Source of the DNA: DASXUG01 sp964620425
Lineage (GTDB): Bacteria; Pseudomonadota; Gammaproteobacteria; Burkholderiales; Methylophilaceae
DNA: 64,000 bases
Direction of reading: 5' to 3'
Assembly (NCBI GenBank): GCA_964620425.1
Contig: CAZUGV010000001.1
Span: 1 to 64,000, forward strand
Part shown: one piece after another, positions 52,699 through 62,210 of the stretch
Layout: each line of letters begins with the position of its first letter
How positions within the stretch are numbered: position 1 is the first letter of the stretch
Translations under genes and position numbers: made by a program
Notes under the pieces: model-generated
Told to the model about the DNA's origin: nothing
Database searches by the model: none
Seen by the model: the letters and a program-made list of their open reading frames with translations, nothing else

Positions 52699-53883
52699 AT
52701 GAATCCGAACTTAAACCAGCTACAACCCTATCCATTTCAACGTTTACGCGAATTATTTGCAGGGGTCACACCCAATACAGATTATCAGCCCATCAATTTA
52801 TCGATAGGCGAACCTAAACACGCAACGCCCAAACTGATTCAAGATGCGCTAGTGAGCAATCTAGCTGGTTTGGCGAATTATCCCACGACTGCGGGTGTTT
52901 TAGGGTTGCGCCAAGCAATTTCCGCTTGGGCGACGCGTCGCTATGGCATTCCCGCCTTAGATGTTGAAAAAGAAATTATCCCCGTGAATGGTAGCCGTGA
53001 GGCGCTATTTGCGTTTGCACAAGCGGTTATCGACCGTTCGCGCCCTGCACCTGTGGTGATTAGCCCAAATCCGTTTTATCAGATTTATGAAGGAGCGGCT
53101 TTTTTAGCGGGCGCTGAACCTTACTTTATCAACACCTTGCCTGAGCAAAATCACGCGATGGATTTTGATAGTGTCCCTGAAACCATTTTGCAACGCACAC
53201 AGTTGGTTTATGTATGCTCGCCTGGCAACCCTTCAGGCAAGGTAATGAGCCTAGCGCAATGGCAGCATTTATTCGCGCTTTCTGACCATTATGGTTTTGT
53301 GATTGCAGCGGATGAATGTTATTCGGAAATTTATTTTGATGAAGAAAATCCACCACTAGGCGCTTTGCAAGCCGCACACCAACTTGGTCGAGATTACACG
53401 CGCCTTGTTGTGTTTAGCTCACTTTCCAAGCGTTCAAACGTGCCGGGTATGCGTTCTGGCTTTGTAGCAGGTGATGCAAAAGTGTTAGAAAAATTCTTGC
53501 TCTACCGCACCTATCACGGCTGTGCCATGAACCCTGCTGTGCAAGCCGCAAGTATCGCTGCATGGAATGATGAAGCACATGTAATTGACAACTGCACGCA
53601 ATATGCCGCCAAGTTTAAAGCCGTCACACCGTTGATGCAGACAGTGTTTGATGTGCAAATGCCTGATGCTGCCTTTTATTTGTGGGCAAAAACCAATATG
53701 CCCGATACCGAATGCGCAGTGCGCTTATATCGCGATCTCAATATCACGGTATTGCCGGGAAGTTATCTCGCACGCGAGGCGCATGGAATTAACCCTGGGC
53801 AAAACTTTATCCGCATGGCTTTAGTTGCTTCGTTTGATGAGTGTGTAGAAGCTGCACAACGCATTGTTCAGTTGTTGAAGTAA
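52699..53883 (+). CDS. dapC: Succinyldiaminopimelate transaminase
   Basis: 394 residues, PLP fold type I. N-terminal LQPYPFQRLRELF and INLSIGEPKHATP are DapC-like. PNPFYQIYEGAAFLAGAEP, CSPGNPSGK, AADECYSEIYFDEE and the PLP Lys in SSLSKRSNVPGMRSGF are present. It makes N-succinyl-LL-diaminopimelate for lysine and peptidoglycan. mqo follows 5 bp downstream, so the two are likely cotranscribed. Confidence 0.92.
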   Translation: MNPNLNQLQPYPFQRLRELFAGVTPNTDYQPINLSIGEPKHATPKLIQDALVSNLAGLANYPTTAGVLGLRQAISAWATRRYGIPALDVEKEIIPVNGSREALFAFAQAVIDRSRPAPVVISPNPFYQIYEGAAFLAGAEPYFINTLPEQNHAMDFDSVPETILQRTQLVYVCSPGNPSGKVMSLAQWQHLFALSDHYGFVIAADECYSEIYFDEENPPLGALQAAHQLGRDYTRLVVFSSLSKRSNVPGMRSGFVAGDAKVLEKFLLYRTYHGCAMNPAVQAASIAAWNDEAHVIDNCTQYAAKFKAVTPLMQTVFDVQMPDAAFYLWAKTNMPDTECAVRLYRDLNITVLPGSYLAREAHGINPGQNFIRMALVASFDECVEAAQRIVQLLK

Positions 53884-53888
53884 TCTTT

Positions 53889-55373
53889 ATGACCACAAAA
53901 CATCAACAAGTAGATGTGCTACTGGTCGGCTCTGGCATTATGAGCACCACCTTGGGGACACTACTTTCAAAGCTGGATTCATCATTAAATATCATGATGA
54001 TAGAACAATTAGCTCATGTAGCACATGAAAGTACAGATGGCTGGAATAACGCAGGTACTGGTCATGCTGGTTATTGTGAATTGAACTACACACCGCAACA
54101 AGCCAATGGCGAAGTTGAAATTCAACGCGCGCTTAATATCAATGCTAATTTTGAAACTTCATTACAACTTTGGTCATATTTGGTTGAGCAAGGTGAATTG
54201 CCTGAACCTACGCAGTTTATCAACCCCACCCCGCATTTGAGCTTTGTTTGGGGTGAAGATGTCCCCTTCTTACGCAAGCGTCACCAAGCGTTGAGCCAAC
54301 ACCATTTGTTTGCGGATATGGAATATAGCGAAGACCCTCAGCAATTGAGTGAGTGGATGCCGCTAGTGATGAAACAACGCAAAATCAATCAACTACTTGC
54401 AGCAACGCGTGTAAAGTATGGCACGGATATAGATTTTGGCTCGCTTACTCGCCATATGGTGCAAAATTTGCAGTTGAAATCAGGCTTTACGCTGTTACTC
54501 AGACACAGTTTAACCACGCTAAAACAACAAGCTAATCGTCGGTGGCTAGTCAAGATTAAAGATAAATCCACAAGACACATTAAAACCATTGATGCTGGCT
54601 TTGTATTTTTAGGCGCTGGCGGGGCAGCGCTAACCTTATTACAAAAATCAGGCATTCCCGAAGGCAAAGGTTACGGTGGATTTCCTGTTAGCGGTCAATG
54701 GCTGGTGTGCAGAAACCCCGAAGTCGTCAAACAACACAATGCTAAAGTGTATGGTAAAGCCGCCATTGGTGCACCGCCCATGTCTGTGCCGCATTTAGAT
54801 ACGCGTATTATTTCTGGCCAACCTGCTCTGCTATTTGGCCCATATGCAGGCTTTACTACCAAGTTTCTAAAGCAAGGTTCGTTTATGGATTTGATTAAAT
54901 CCGTCAAAGGAAACAACGTAAAATCAATGCTTTCCGTAGCAAAGCACAACAAAGACTTCACTAAATATTTAGTGGGTGAAGTATTTCAACTCAACAAAAC
55001 ACGTTTGGCTGTGCTTAAAAAGTTCTTCCCCAAAGCCAAGCCTGAAGATTGGTCTCTTGCCATTGCGGGTCAACGCGTACAAATTATCAAAAACTGCGAT
55101 GAAAAAGGCGGAAAGCTGGAATTTGGTACGGAGATTGTGTCTGCCAGCGATGGCTCATTGGCGGCATTACTTGGCGCATCGCCTGGGGCATCCACCTCAG
55201 TCAAAGCCATGCTAGAAGTGCTTGAGCGCTGCTTTAAAAATCAAGTAAAAAGCCAAGATTGGCAGCAAAAGCTCAAAACCATGATTCCATCTTATGGCGA
55301 ATCATTAGTGGATGATGCCGACCTACTTAAAACAGTGCGCGCAAGAACACTTAAAACACTTAAATTACAATAA
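53889..55373 (+). CDS. mqo: Malate:quinone oxidoreductase
   Basis: 494 residues from the ATG at 53889; the FAD motif VLLVGSGIMSTTLG follows directly. Other family marks: ESTDGWNNAGTGHAGYCELNYTP, LSFVWGEDVPFLRKRH, FGPYAGFTTKFLKQGS, and QRVQIIKNCDEKGGKLEFGTE. It is a membrane-associated TCA cycle enzyme passing electrons from malate to quinone. It is convergent with miaA with one base between the stop codons. Confidence 0.96.
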   Translation: MTTKHQQVDVLLVGSGIMSTTLGTLLSKLDSSLNIMMIEQLAHVAHESTDGWNNAGTGHAGYCELNYTPQQANGEVEIQRALNINANFETSLQLWSYLVEQGELPEPTQFINPTPHLSFVWGEDVPFLRKRHQALSQHHLFADMEYSEDPQQLSEWMPLVMKQRKINQLLAATRVKYGTDIDFGSLTRHMVQNLQLKSGFTLLLRHSLTTLKQQANRRWLVKIKDKSTRHIKTIDAGFVFLGAGGAALTLLQKSGIPEGKGYGGFPVSGQWLVCRNPEVVKQHNAKVYGKAAIGAPPMSVPHLDTRIISGQPALLFGPYAGFTTKFLKQGSFMDLIKSVKGNNVKSMLSVAKHNKDFTKYLVGEVFQLNKTRLAVLKKFFPKAKPEDWSLAIAGQRVQIIKNCDEKGGKLEFGTEIVSASDGSLAALLGASPGASTSVKAMLEVLERCFKNQVKSQDWQQKLKTMIPSYGESLVDDADLLKTVRARTLKTLKLQ

Positions 55374-55374
55374 G

Positions 55375-56319
55375 TTATTTAGCGTTTATAAAACTACTTA
55401 CTTTTGCTTCAACTTGGCTATATAAGTCAGGCGACAAGCAATCGACTTCCCAAGTATCATCCATGCCACGCAACCAAGTGAGCTGACGTTTCGCCAATTG
55501 ACGCGTGGCAGCAATGCCCTTTTCTTTTAGCGCAGTCAAATCATAATCCCCACGCAAATGTTCCAACGCTTGGCGATAACCGACACAGCGCATGGATGGA
55601 ATTTCTGCCGTTAAACTGGGATAAGTGTTCAGTAGTTGGCGCACCTCATCTAAAAAACCTTGCGCCAGCATTTGCTCAAAGCGCAAGGCAATGCGCTCAT
55701 GCAACACTTTACGGTCACTCGGCACAATCGCGATTTTAAGCAAATTGTAAGGCAAAGCAGCCTGTTCAGACGCTTGGTATAACGCAGACATCGGCTTGCC
55801 ACTGAGCTCATACACTTCCAACGCACGCTGAATACGCTGCGCATCAGTGGGTTGTAAGCGTGCCGCAGTTTCGGGGTCAATAGTGGCTAATTTGTGATGC
55901 ATGGCAGGCCAGCCAATGATTGCCGCCTCAGCATCTAACCGCGCACGAACCTCAGTGTTAGCTTCAGGCAAATTACTCAAACCACTTTGTAATGCATTGA
56001 AATACAACATAGTTCCACCAACCAGCAAGGGAATTTTGCCACGCGTAGTAATATCTGCCATTAAGCGCAATGCATCATTTCTAAAATTTGATGCCGAATA
56101 CACCTGCGTGGGCGGTATCACATCAATCAAATGGTGCGGCGCTTGCGCTAAAGTGGCAGCATCTGGTTTGGCCGTGCCAATATTCATGTTTTGATAAACC
56201 AACGCAGAGTCGACACTAATCAACTCAACAGGCAAATGCTGATAAAGCTCAACCGCGAGACCAGTTTTACCGCTAGCGGTGGGGCCCATTAGAAAAATAG
56301 CAGGCGGCAAATTACTCAT
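55375..56319 (-). CDS. miaA: tRNA dimethylallyltransferase
   Basis: 314 residues from the ATG at 56319, preceded by GGAG. P-loop MGPTASGKTGLAVEL, then ISVDSALVYQNMNIGTAKPD, DVIPPTQVYSASNFRNDA, LVGGTMLYFNAL and TRQLAKRQLTWLRG. It adds a dimethylallyl group to A37 of tRNAs reading UNN codons. The start overlaps the end of the YoeB-like gene by 8 bp, so miaA translation may be coupled to the toxin. Confidence 0.96.
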   Translation of the reverse strand: MSNLPPAIFLMGPTASGKTGLAVELYQHLPVELISVDSALVYQNMNIGTAKPDAATLAQAPHHLIDVIPPTQVYSASNFRNDALRLMADITTRGKIPLLVGGTMLYFNALQSGLSNLPEANTEVRARLDAEAAIIGWPAMHHKLATIDPETAARLQPTDAQRIQRALEVYELSGKPMSALYQASEQAALPYNLLKIAIVPSDRKVLHERIALRFEQMLAQGFLDEVRQLLNTYPSLTAEIPSMRCVGYRQALEHLRGDYDLTALKEKGIAATRQLAKRQLTWLRGMDDTWEVDCLSPDLYSQVEAKVSSFINAK

Positions 56320-56593
56320 AATGACTCCACATCCGCAACACTTTAACAATCTTTTCAGCCTCTAATACTTGATAAACCAATCGATGCTGAATATTGATAC
56401 GACGTGAATATGCGCCCGACAAGTCGCCGACTAACTTTTCGTGAGGCGGTGGATTTTGAAATGGATTTTCTGCAATGATGCTTAAAAGCGACAAAGCCTT
56501 ATCTTTTAAGCCTGTGGCTTTCAAATTCAAAGCATCTTTTTGTGCGGCTTTGGTATAAAGCAGTTGATATTGCGCCACCCGTGAATCTACCAA
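56312..56593 (-). CDS. yoeB: YoeB/Txe-type mRNA endonuclease toxin
   Basis: About 88-93 residues: YQLLYTKAAQKDALNLKATGLKDKALSLL, NPPPHEKLVGDLSGAYSRRINIQHRLVYQV and KIVKVLRMWSHYE. Catalytic Glu, Arg, His and the C-terminal Tyr of the RelE-like YoeB fold are visible. The family cleaves mRNA in the ribosomal A site. Start is TTG at 56593 or GTG at 56578 (which gives the normal YoeB length). It is the second gene of the module. Confidence 0.92.
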   Translation of the reverse strand: MVDSRVAQYQLLYTKAAQKDALNLKATGLKDKALSLLSIIAENPFQNPPPHEKLVGDLSGAYSRRINIQHRLVYQVLEAEKIVKVLRMWSHYE

Positions 56594-56829
56594 TCAAGAT
56601 TGGAAGATAATTCACTAATGGGTGTCGCCATCCCCTCGCGTAGTGATTCACGCATATTTGGCACAGAGAGCAAAAACAATGTTTCCTGAATCGCTGCCCA
56701 ATCATCCTCTGAAACTAGCACAGCATTATTACGCTTGCCTGTAATGGTTACTGGCTGATGTGAAGACGCCGCTTCATCAATCAGGCGGTATAAGTTAGTT
56801 CTAGCGTTGCTGGCGGATAGGGTTTGCAT
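56587..56829 (-). CDS. yefM: YefM-type antitoxin
   Basis: 80 residues of the Phd/YefM family: LSASNARTNLYRLIDEAASSHQPVTITGKRNNAVLVSEDDWAAIQET is the DNA-binding domain, and the C-terminal SLREGMATPISELSSNLDW should wrap the toxin. The module has its own intergenic region (56830-56924), but is sandwiched between mutL and miaA, genes that are normally adjacent. Confidence 0.93.
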   Translation of the reverse strand: MQTLSASNARTNLYRLIDEAASSHQPVTITGKRNNAVLVSEDDWAAIQETLFLLSVPNMRESLREGMATPISELSSNLDW

Positions 56830-56924
56830 GATAACCTCGATGGTTTTTTATGATGGTACGTTATTGCGTACGTTTAATCAAGGATGTTTGCTTGAAATAT
56901 CTGAGCTAGTAGATCATCACCCAA

Positions 56925-58754
56925 TCACTTACCCCGCATAAACATCTTGTCCAAATCCTGCATAGTGACCTGAAACCACGTGGGTCTGCCGTGGTTACAT
57001 TGCCCACTTCGCTCTGTGGCTTCCATATCGCGTAGCAGGGCGTTCATTTCGGGGATGGTAAGGCTGCGATTAGCGCGAACAGCGGCATGGCAGGCCATGG
57101 TGCCGAGCATTTCGTTGCGTCTTTCGGTTAACGCACGCGTTGCGCCATATTCTCGTAAATCGCGCAGTACATCACGCGCAAGCGCGACGGCATCGGCATC
57201 TTGCAACATCGCGGGGGTGGCGCGTACCGCTAAGGTGGTAGGCGAGAGTACCGCAATATCAAACCCCAATTGTTGCAAACCGCCCTGCCCTGACATGAGC
57301 TGCTCTTCTACCGTGGCAACTTCAAATCTATCCGCCTGAAAACTTACGGGAATCAACAGTGGTTGCATTGGCACATTAGCGCTATCCAAGGCATTTTTTA
57401 GACGTTCGTACATAATGCGCTCATGCGCCGCATGCATATCGACCACCACCAAGCCTAAGCTATTTTGCGCTAGCACATAAACACCGTGAACTTGCCCCAC
57501 CGCAAACCCAAGGGGAAAGTCTTGCGAAGCATTCGGCTGATGGTTTTCACCAACCTCGTATTTTTCAGCCAAACTAACATTTGAAGTCAAAGGAGCGTAT
57601 TCAGTCGCAGAACAATTGATATTCCCATACAGCGTTTGATAAAAATCAGGCGTTTGGTTTGCGCGTAAATCAATCTGCGACTGATAAGTGGGGTAATGCA
57701 CGCTGCCAGCATTAGGCGCAAATGGGTTACTCGGTGCTTGGTTAGCCGTAACGATATTGGAGTTACCCGTGGGTGCAGAAAGCGCCTTGTTGAGAGAGTG
57801 AAAAATAAAGCGATGAATAGATTGCCCATCTCTAAAACGCACTTCTGTTTTAGCTGGATGTACATTGACATCCACCAAGCTGGGGTCTAGCTCTAAAAAC
57901 AAGATAAAAGCTGGATGCCTATCATGGTGCAATACATCTTGATAGGCTTGGCGAATGGCATGAGAAATCAATTTATCACGCACAAAGCGACCATTCACAT
58001 AAACATATTGGGTATCGCGACTATTACGGTTGTAGGTTGGCTTTGCTGCCATGCCCCAAAAGCGTAAGCCAGCGGCACTTTCGTCCACTGAAAATGATTC
58101 AGCAGAAAATTCAGCGCCCAATACTTCACCAAAGCGTTTTTGTGGTTCTGCAATGCTAAGGCGCGTCAAAGCACGACCATTATGTTGCAACATAAACGCG
58201 ACATCTGGGCGCGATAACGCGACACGTCGAAAAGCCTCCTCACAATGCCCAAACTCGGTGCCTTCTGTTTTAAGAAATTTACGACGCGCGGGCGTATTAA
58301 AGTACAAATCATTCACTTCAACAATCGTGCCTTTGTCGAGCGCTGCTGGCTCTATCGGTGCGATTTCACTGCCATCTGAACCAATACGCCAAGCATGTTT
58401 TTCGGCTTGATAGCGGCTAATCAATTGCGTGCGTGAAACAGAGGCAATACTCGCAAGCGCCTCACCACGGAAGCCTAGGCTTGCCACTTTTTCCAAATCA
58501 TCCAAGCTAGCAATCTTGCTGGTCGCATGGCGTGTCAGGGCGAGCGTCAAATCTTCTTTAGCAACACCTGAACCGTTATCTGCCACGCGTAACTGCTTAA
58601 CGCCACCTTGCATCAATGACACTGTAATTTCAGTGCTATTTGCATCTAGGCTATTTTCCAACAACTCTTTTAGCGCAGAGGCAGGCCTTTCCACCACCTC
58701 CCCCGCCGCAATTTGACTGATGAGCTGGTCTGGCAGCAGTTGAATCTTACGCAT
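56925..58754 (-). CDS. mutL: DNA mismatch repair protein MutL (endonuclease type)
   Basis: 609 residues from the ATG at 58754; a GTG at 58763 is possible. N-terminal GHKL ATPase: IAAGEVVERPASALKELLENSLDA, DNGSGV, TRHATSKI, LGFRGEALASI. The C-terminal domain has the endonuclease motif in the form DMHAAHERIMYE, plus ACHAAVRA and CNHGRPTW, so it should nick DNA itself, as expected where MutH is absent. It is between amiC and the YefM/YoeB module. Confidence 0.96.
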   Translation of the reverse strand: MRKIQLLPDQLISQIAAGEVVERPASALKELLENSLDANSTEITVSLMQGGVKQLRVADNGSGVAKEDLTLALTRHATSKIASLDDLEKVASLGFRGEALASIASVSRTQLISRYQAEKHAWRIGSDGSEIAPIEPAALDKGTIVEVNDLYFNTPARRKFLKTEGTEFGHCEEAFRRVALSRPDVAFMLQHNGRALTRLSIAEPQKRFGEVLGAEFSAESFSVDESAAGLRFWGMAAKPTYNRNSRDTQYVYVNGRFVRDKLISHAIRQAYQDVLHHDRHPAFILFLELDPSLVDVNVHPAKTEVRFRDGQSIHRFIFHSLNKALSAPTGNSNIVTANQAPSNPFAPNAGSVHYPTYQSQIDLRANQTPDFYQTLYGNINCSATEYAPLTSNVSLAEKYEVGENHQPNASQDFPLGFAVGQVHGVYVLAQNSLGLVVVDMHAAHERIMYERLKNALDSANVPMQPLLIPVSFQADRFEVATVEEQLMSGQGGLQQLGFDIAVLSPTTLAVRATPAMLQDADAVALARDVLRDLREYGATRALTERRNEMLGTMACHAAVRANRSLTIPEMNALLRDMEATERSGQCNHGRPTWFQVTMQDLDKMFMRGK

Positions 58755-58762
58755 GGTTGCCA

Positions 58763-60214
58763 CTATTCATTGGCTACTTTAGTTTTAGCAAGCGCTGGAT
58801 TGCTAGCAAAATACTTTTTAATCCCCGTTAAAATTGCGCCTACCAATTGATATTGATAGCCTTCATCATTCAGCTTTTGCTCTTCTTCTGGGTTGCTGAT
58901 AAACGCTGTTTCCACCAAAATTGAAGGAATATCAGGCGACTTTAACACCGCAAAAGCAGCTTGCTCTACTGAACCTTTGTGTAGCTTATTGATTTTGCCA
59001 ATGTTGCCCAATACCGATTTTCCGAGTTTTAAACTATCGTTAATCGTAGCCGTTTGCGATAAATCGAGCAGTGTACGCGCCAAATTAGGGTCTTTATCCT
59101 CCAAACTCACGCCACCGATTAAGTCAGACTCGTTTTCAATCTTGGCTAAATACCGTGCACTTGCACTTGTTGCGCCGCGTTCAGACAACGCAAATACGGA
59201 TGAACCACGTGCATCTGGCGTCACAAAAGCATCGGCATGAATCGACACAAATAAATCTGCACGCATATTACGTGCTTTTACTACACGACCATGCAGTGGG
59301 ATAAAATAATCCCCATCGCGGGTTAAAATGCCTCGCATATTGGGTTCTGCATCAATTTTTTCTTTCAGTTTTTTAGCGACTGCCAAAGTAATATCTTTTT
59401 CATGCGATCCATTTGCGCCACGGGCTCCTGGGTCTTCACCACCATGTCCAGCGTCAATCGCAATCGTGATTAGTCGTAAATCACCTTTGATGGCAGGTTT
59501 ATTGATGATTTTTTCAGAACTAACCTCTTTTGTGGCGACTTCTTTGTTCGGTGTTTGATCATTTCCTGCGTTAATGGGCGTCGTGATACTGGTATCCATT
59601 TTGAGCGTTACGTCTTTTGTTTCATTGGATATGCCTGATTGTGGCGTACTACCAGACTCTGTAACAGTAACGGAAGTATTATTGCTGGGAGTTGCGACTG
59701 ATGTGCCAGTTGGCGATTCTACATTAGCGGGTTCAGCACTTTCTTTATTGGGATTAGTGACTTGCGACGTTTTTTCACGCTGTTGCAACATGGCCGTTAA
59801 AGGATCTTGCAATGGGTAAATGTCCAATACCAAACGGTTTTTGTACTCACCAGCAGGTGGCAAAGCAAACACCTTAGGATTTATTTCTGATTTTAAATCA
59901 ATGACTAAGCGCATAGTGCCAGGTTTAAAATTACCCACGCGTATTTGCTTGATATAAGGGTCGCTGCCTAAAATTTTGCTGGATAATGTTTTTAAGGTAT
60001 CGCTCATTTCTACATCTTCTAAATCCAACACCAAACGATCAGGATTTTTAAGCAAAATCATTTTCTGCGTAATGGGCTTGCTGGATTCCAAGGTAATCCG
60101 TGTGTAATCCTCTGCGGGCCATACGCGGGCTGCAATCACCGCAGTTGCAGCATCTGCGACATGGATAGTCGCCATCAATAACATCAATATTAAACTGATA
60201 AACGTTTTAAACAT
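58763..60214 (-). CDS. amiC: N-acetylmuramoyl-L-alanine amidase (AmiC/AmiB-like)
   Basis: 483 residues. Signal peptide about 1-23. An AMIN domain (about 28-130: DYTRITLESSKPITQKMILLKNPDRLVLDLEDVE) targets it to septal peptidoglycan. A Thr/Ser/Asn-rich linker follows (about 140-240). The Amidase_3 zinc domain (about 245-465) shows AIDAGHGGEDPGARG, HEKDI, SIHADAF and VETAFISNPEEE. It splits the stem peptide from muramic acid during cell separation. It overlaps tsaE by 25 bp and mutL closely follows. Confidence 0.95.
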   Translation of the reverse strand: MFKTFISLILMLLMATIHVADAATAVIAARVWPAEDYTRITLESSKPITQKMILLKNPDRLVLDLEDVEMSDTLKTLSSKILGSDPYIKQIRVGNFKPGTMRLVIDLKSEINPKVFALPPAGEYKNRLVLDIYPLQDPLTAMLQQREKTSQVTNPNKESAEPANVESPTGTSVATPSNNTSVTVTESGSTPQSGISNETKDVTLKMDTSITTPINAGNDQTPNKEVATKEVSSEKIINKPAIKGDLRLITIAIDAGHGGEDPGARGANGSHEKDITLAVAKKLKEKIDAEPNMRGILTRDGDYFIPLHGRVVKARNMRADLFVSIHADAFVTPDARGSSVFALSERGATSASARYLAKIENESDLIGGVSLEDKDPNLARTLLDLSQTATINDSLKLGKSVLGNIGKINKLHKGSVEQAAFAVLKSPDIPSILVETAFISNPEEEQKLNDEGYQYQLVGAILTGIKKYFASNPALAKTKVANE

Positions 60215-60654
60215 TCTGTTCCAATTTCAGTATTAGACTTTAAGCAGACTGCTCTACCCTCTGCATTGGGCGTGAGATGAATTTCAATATCTGCACGTGG
60301 AATTAAATTCCCCGCCTTCTCAGGCCACTCAACTAAACAGATAGTCTTTTCATTAAAGTGATCTCTAAATCCAGCGGCCTCCCACTCTTCCTCATCGTTA
60401 AACCGATACAAGTCAAAGTGATAATAGAAATTATCACCCGCTTCGTAGGATTCAACCAGCGTATAAGTTGGACTCTTCACTTTGCCTTGATGCCCTGCGG
60501 CATGAAGCAAGCCACGAACAAGCGTTGTCTTACCAGCACCTAAATCGCCATACAGATAGACCGTCGTACCCAGCTGAAGTAATCGAGCTAAGTGCGCACC
60601 TAAATCTAAAGTTGCCGCTTCATCAGGCAGTTTGAATGTAATATTATGGGACAT
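60190..60654 (-). CDS. tsaE: tRNA threonylcarbamoyladenosine synthesis ATPase TsaE
   Basis: 154 residues from the ATG at 60654. Walker A GDLGAGKTTLVRGLL (about 39-53), then VKSPTYTLVESYE, HFDLYRFNDEEEWEAAGF and LVEWPEKA. It is needed with TsaB and TsaD for t6A37 in ANN-decoding tRNAs. It leads the tsaE-amiC-mutL run. Its ATG abuts the queG start on the opposite strand. Confidence 0.95.
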   Translation of the reverse strand: MSHNITFKLPDEAATLDLGAHLARLLQLGTTVYLYGDLGAGKTTLVRGLLHAAGHQGKVKSPTYTLVESYEAGDNFYYHFDLYRFNDEEEWEAAGFRDHFNEKTICLVEWPEKAGNLIPRADIEIHLTPNAEGRAVCLKSNTEIGTECLKRLSV

Positions 60655-61734
60655 ATGACTAAACAATTAACAAATTTGCATCAACTTTCTATCCAAATCA
60701 AACAATGGGGTATTGAACTTGGATTTAGCCAAGTGGGCATTACCGACACAGATTTGTCCGCTGCAGAGCCTGAACATCAAGCATGGATAGAAAAAGGGTT
60801 TCATGGTGCTATGGATTATATGGCAAAACATGGCACTAAGCGCACTAGACCCGCTGAATTAGTACCGAGTACGGTGCGCATTATATCTGTACGCATGGAT
60901 TATATGCCACCAAATGCACACAATATCAATGATGTACTAGCAGATGATACGCTGGCCTTTATTTCACGTTATGCATTGGGTCGGGATTACCATAAAGTAC
61001 TACGTAACCGCTTGCAAAAACTATGTGAGCGTATCGCAAAGGAAATCGGCGAATTTGGCTACCGAGTATTCACCGACAGCGCACCTGTGTTAGAAGTAGC
61101 GCTAGCAGAAAAAGCTGGTCTAGGTTGGCGCGGCAAGCATACCTTATTGCTTTCAAGAGAATCTGGCTCATGGTTTTTTTTAGGTGAAATCTATACAGAC
61201 TTACCAATACCTGCAGACGCTCCCTCACAGAATCACTGCGGAACTTGCACCGCTTGCATCGACATTTGCCCGACTAAAGCCATCGTCGCACCATATCAAG
61301 TAGACGCAAGGCGCTGTATTTCATACCTAACAATAGAACTAAAGGACAGCATCCCAATAGAGTTTCGCCCACTAATCGGCAACCGCGTATATGGATGCGA
61401 TGACTGCCAATTAGGATGCCCTTGGAATAAATTTGGAAATATTACAAAACAAGAGGATTTTTACGTCAGAAATGGCTTAGATCATGTCAGCCTAGTTGAG
61501 TTATTTCAATGGGACGAAGAAATGTTCAATAAAAAAATGGCAGGGAGTGCAATTTACAGAATCGGATATCAACAATGGATAAGGAATATTGCAATTGGGC
61601 TCGGCAATACCAAAACGTCTAAAACTGTCATAAATGCTTTAGAGTCAAAACTTCAAAGCAACATTACACATCAAAATCTCACCAAAACAGTGCAAGAACA
61701 TATCACTTGGGCACTAAATCAGCACAAAAAATAG
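60646..61734 (+). CDS. queG: Epoxyqueuosine reductase QueG
   Basis: 362 residues. A cobalamin-binding N-terminal part (VGITDTDLSAAEPEHQAW, FISRYALGRDYHKVLRNRLQKL, TDSAPVLEVALAEKAGLGWRGKHT) precedes a double [4Fe-4S] ferredoxin domain: CGTCTACIDICP and CDDCQLGCP. HEAT-like repeats at the C-terminus bind tRNA. It reduces epoxyqueuosine to queuosine. An ATG at 60655 (three codons in) is an alternative start. Confidence 0.96.
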   Translation: MGHMTKQLTNLHQLSIQIKQWGIELGFSQVGITDTDLSAAEPEHQAWIEKGFHGAMDYMAKHGTKRTRPAELVPSTVRIISVRMDYMPPNAHNINDVLADDTLAFISRYALGRDYHKVLRNRLQKLCERIAKEIGEFGYRVFTDSAPVLEVALAEKAGLGWRGKHTLLLSRESGSWFFLGEIYTDLPIPADAPSQNHCGTCTACIDICPTKAIVAPYQVDARRCISYLTIELKDSIPIEFRPLIGNRVYGCDDCQLGCPWNKFGNITKQEDFYVRNGLDHVSLVELFQWDEEMFNKKMAGSAIYRIGYQQWIRNIAIGLGNTKTSKTVINALESKLQSNITHQNLTKTVQEHITWALNQHKK

Positions 61735-61934
61735 AAAACCACCCCAAAGGTGACAAATAATTTACACATTATTTACAAATTAAAGAATTAATTACAAAAT
61801 AAATGTTATACAATAGTCACACATAAACGTAATACAGAATACATGTAGATCACTGTAAAAACAACAAAATTTAAAATATTCAAATAAAAAATAAAATAAA
61901 CTTTTCAGTATACATCATCATGTTGATGACATAA

Positions 61935-61955
61935 ATAGTCCGAATGGACTATTGG
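61935..61955 (+). promoter_or_regulatory. PEP-CTERM upstream palindrome, copy 3
   Basis: ATAGTCC-GAAT-GGACTAT is a perfect 7-bp-arm palindrome, followed by TGG. Orientation toward the gene matches copies 1 and 2, but the distance to the ATG is 255 bp, about 102 bp longer. Confidence 0.65.
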
Positions 61956-62160
61956 TCGAAAAAAAAAAGCCGTTCATAATGGCTTCGCTTGGACGAGCAA
62001 ACAACTTTCAAAGCTTGTTTTACAAACATGTTTTACTGAAAGAAATAGCATCATGAAGGACGGCACTAGAGCCCAGAAAATATAGTTATGGGCTTGTAGT
62101 TAAGCTGATGGGGCAGCCAAAAAAGGCGCTTGCGGATGATTAAATCGTTACAGAATTTTT

Positions 62161-62196
<36 letters not shown>

Positions 62197-62210
62197 ATTA
62201 GGAGTTTGAA

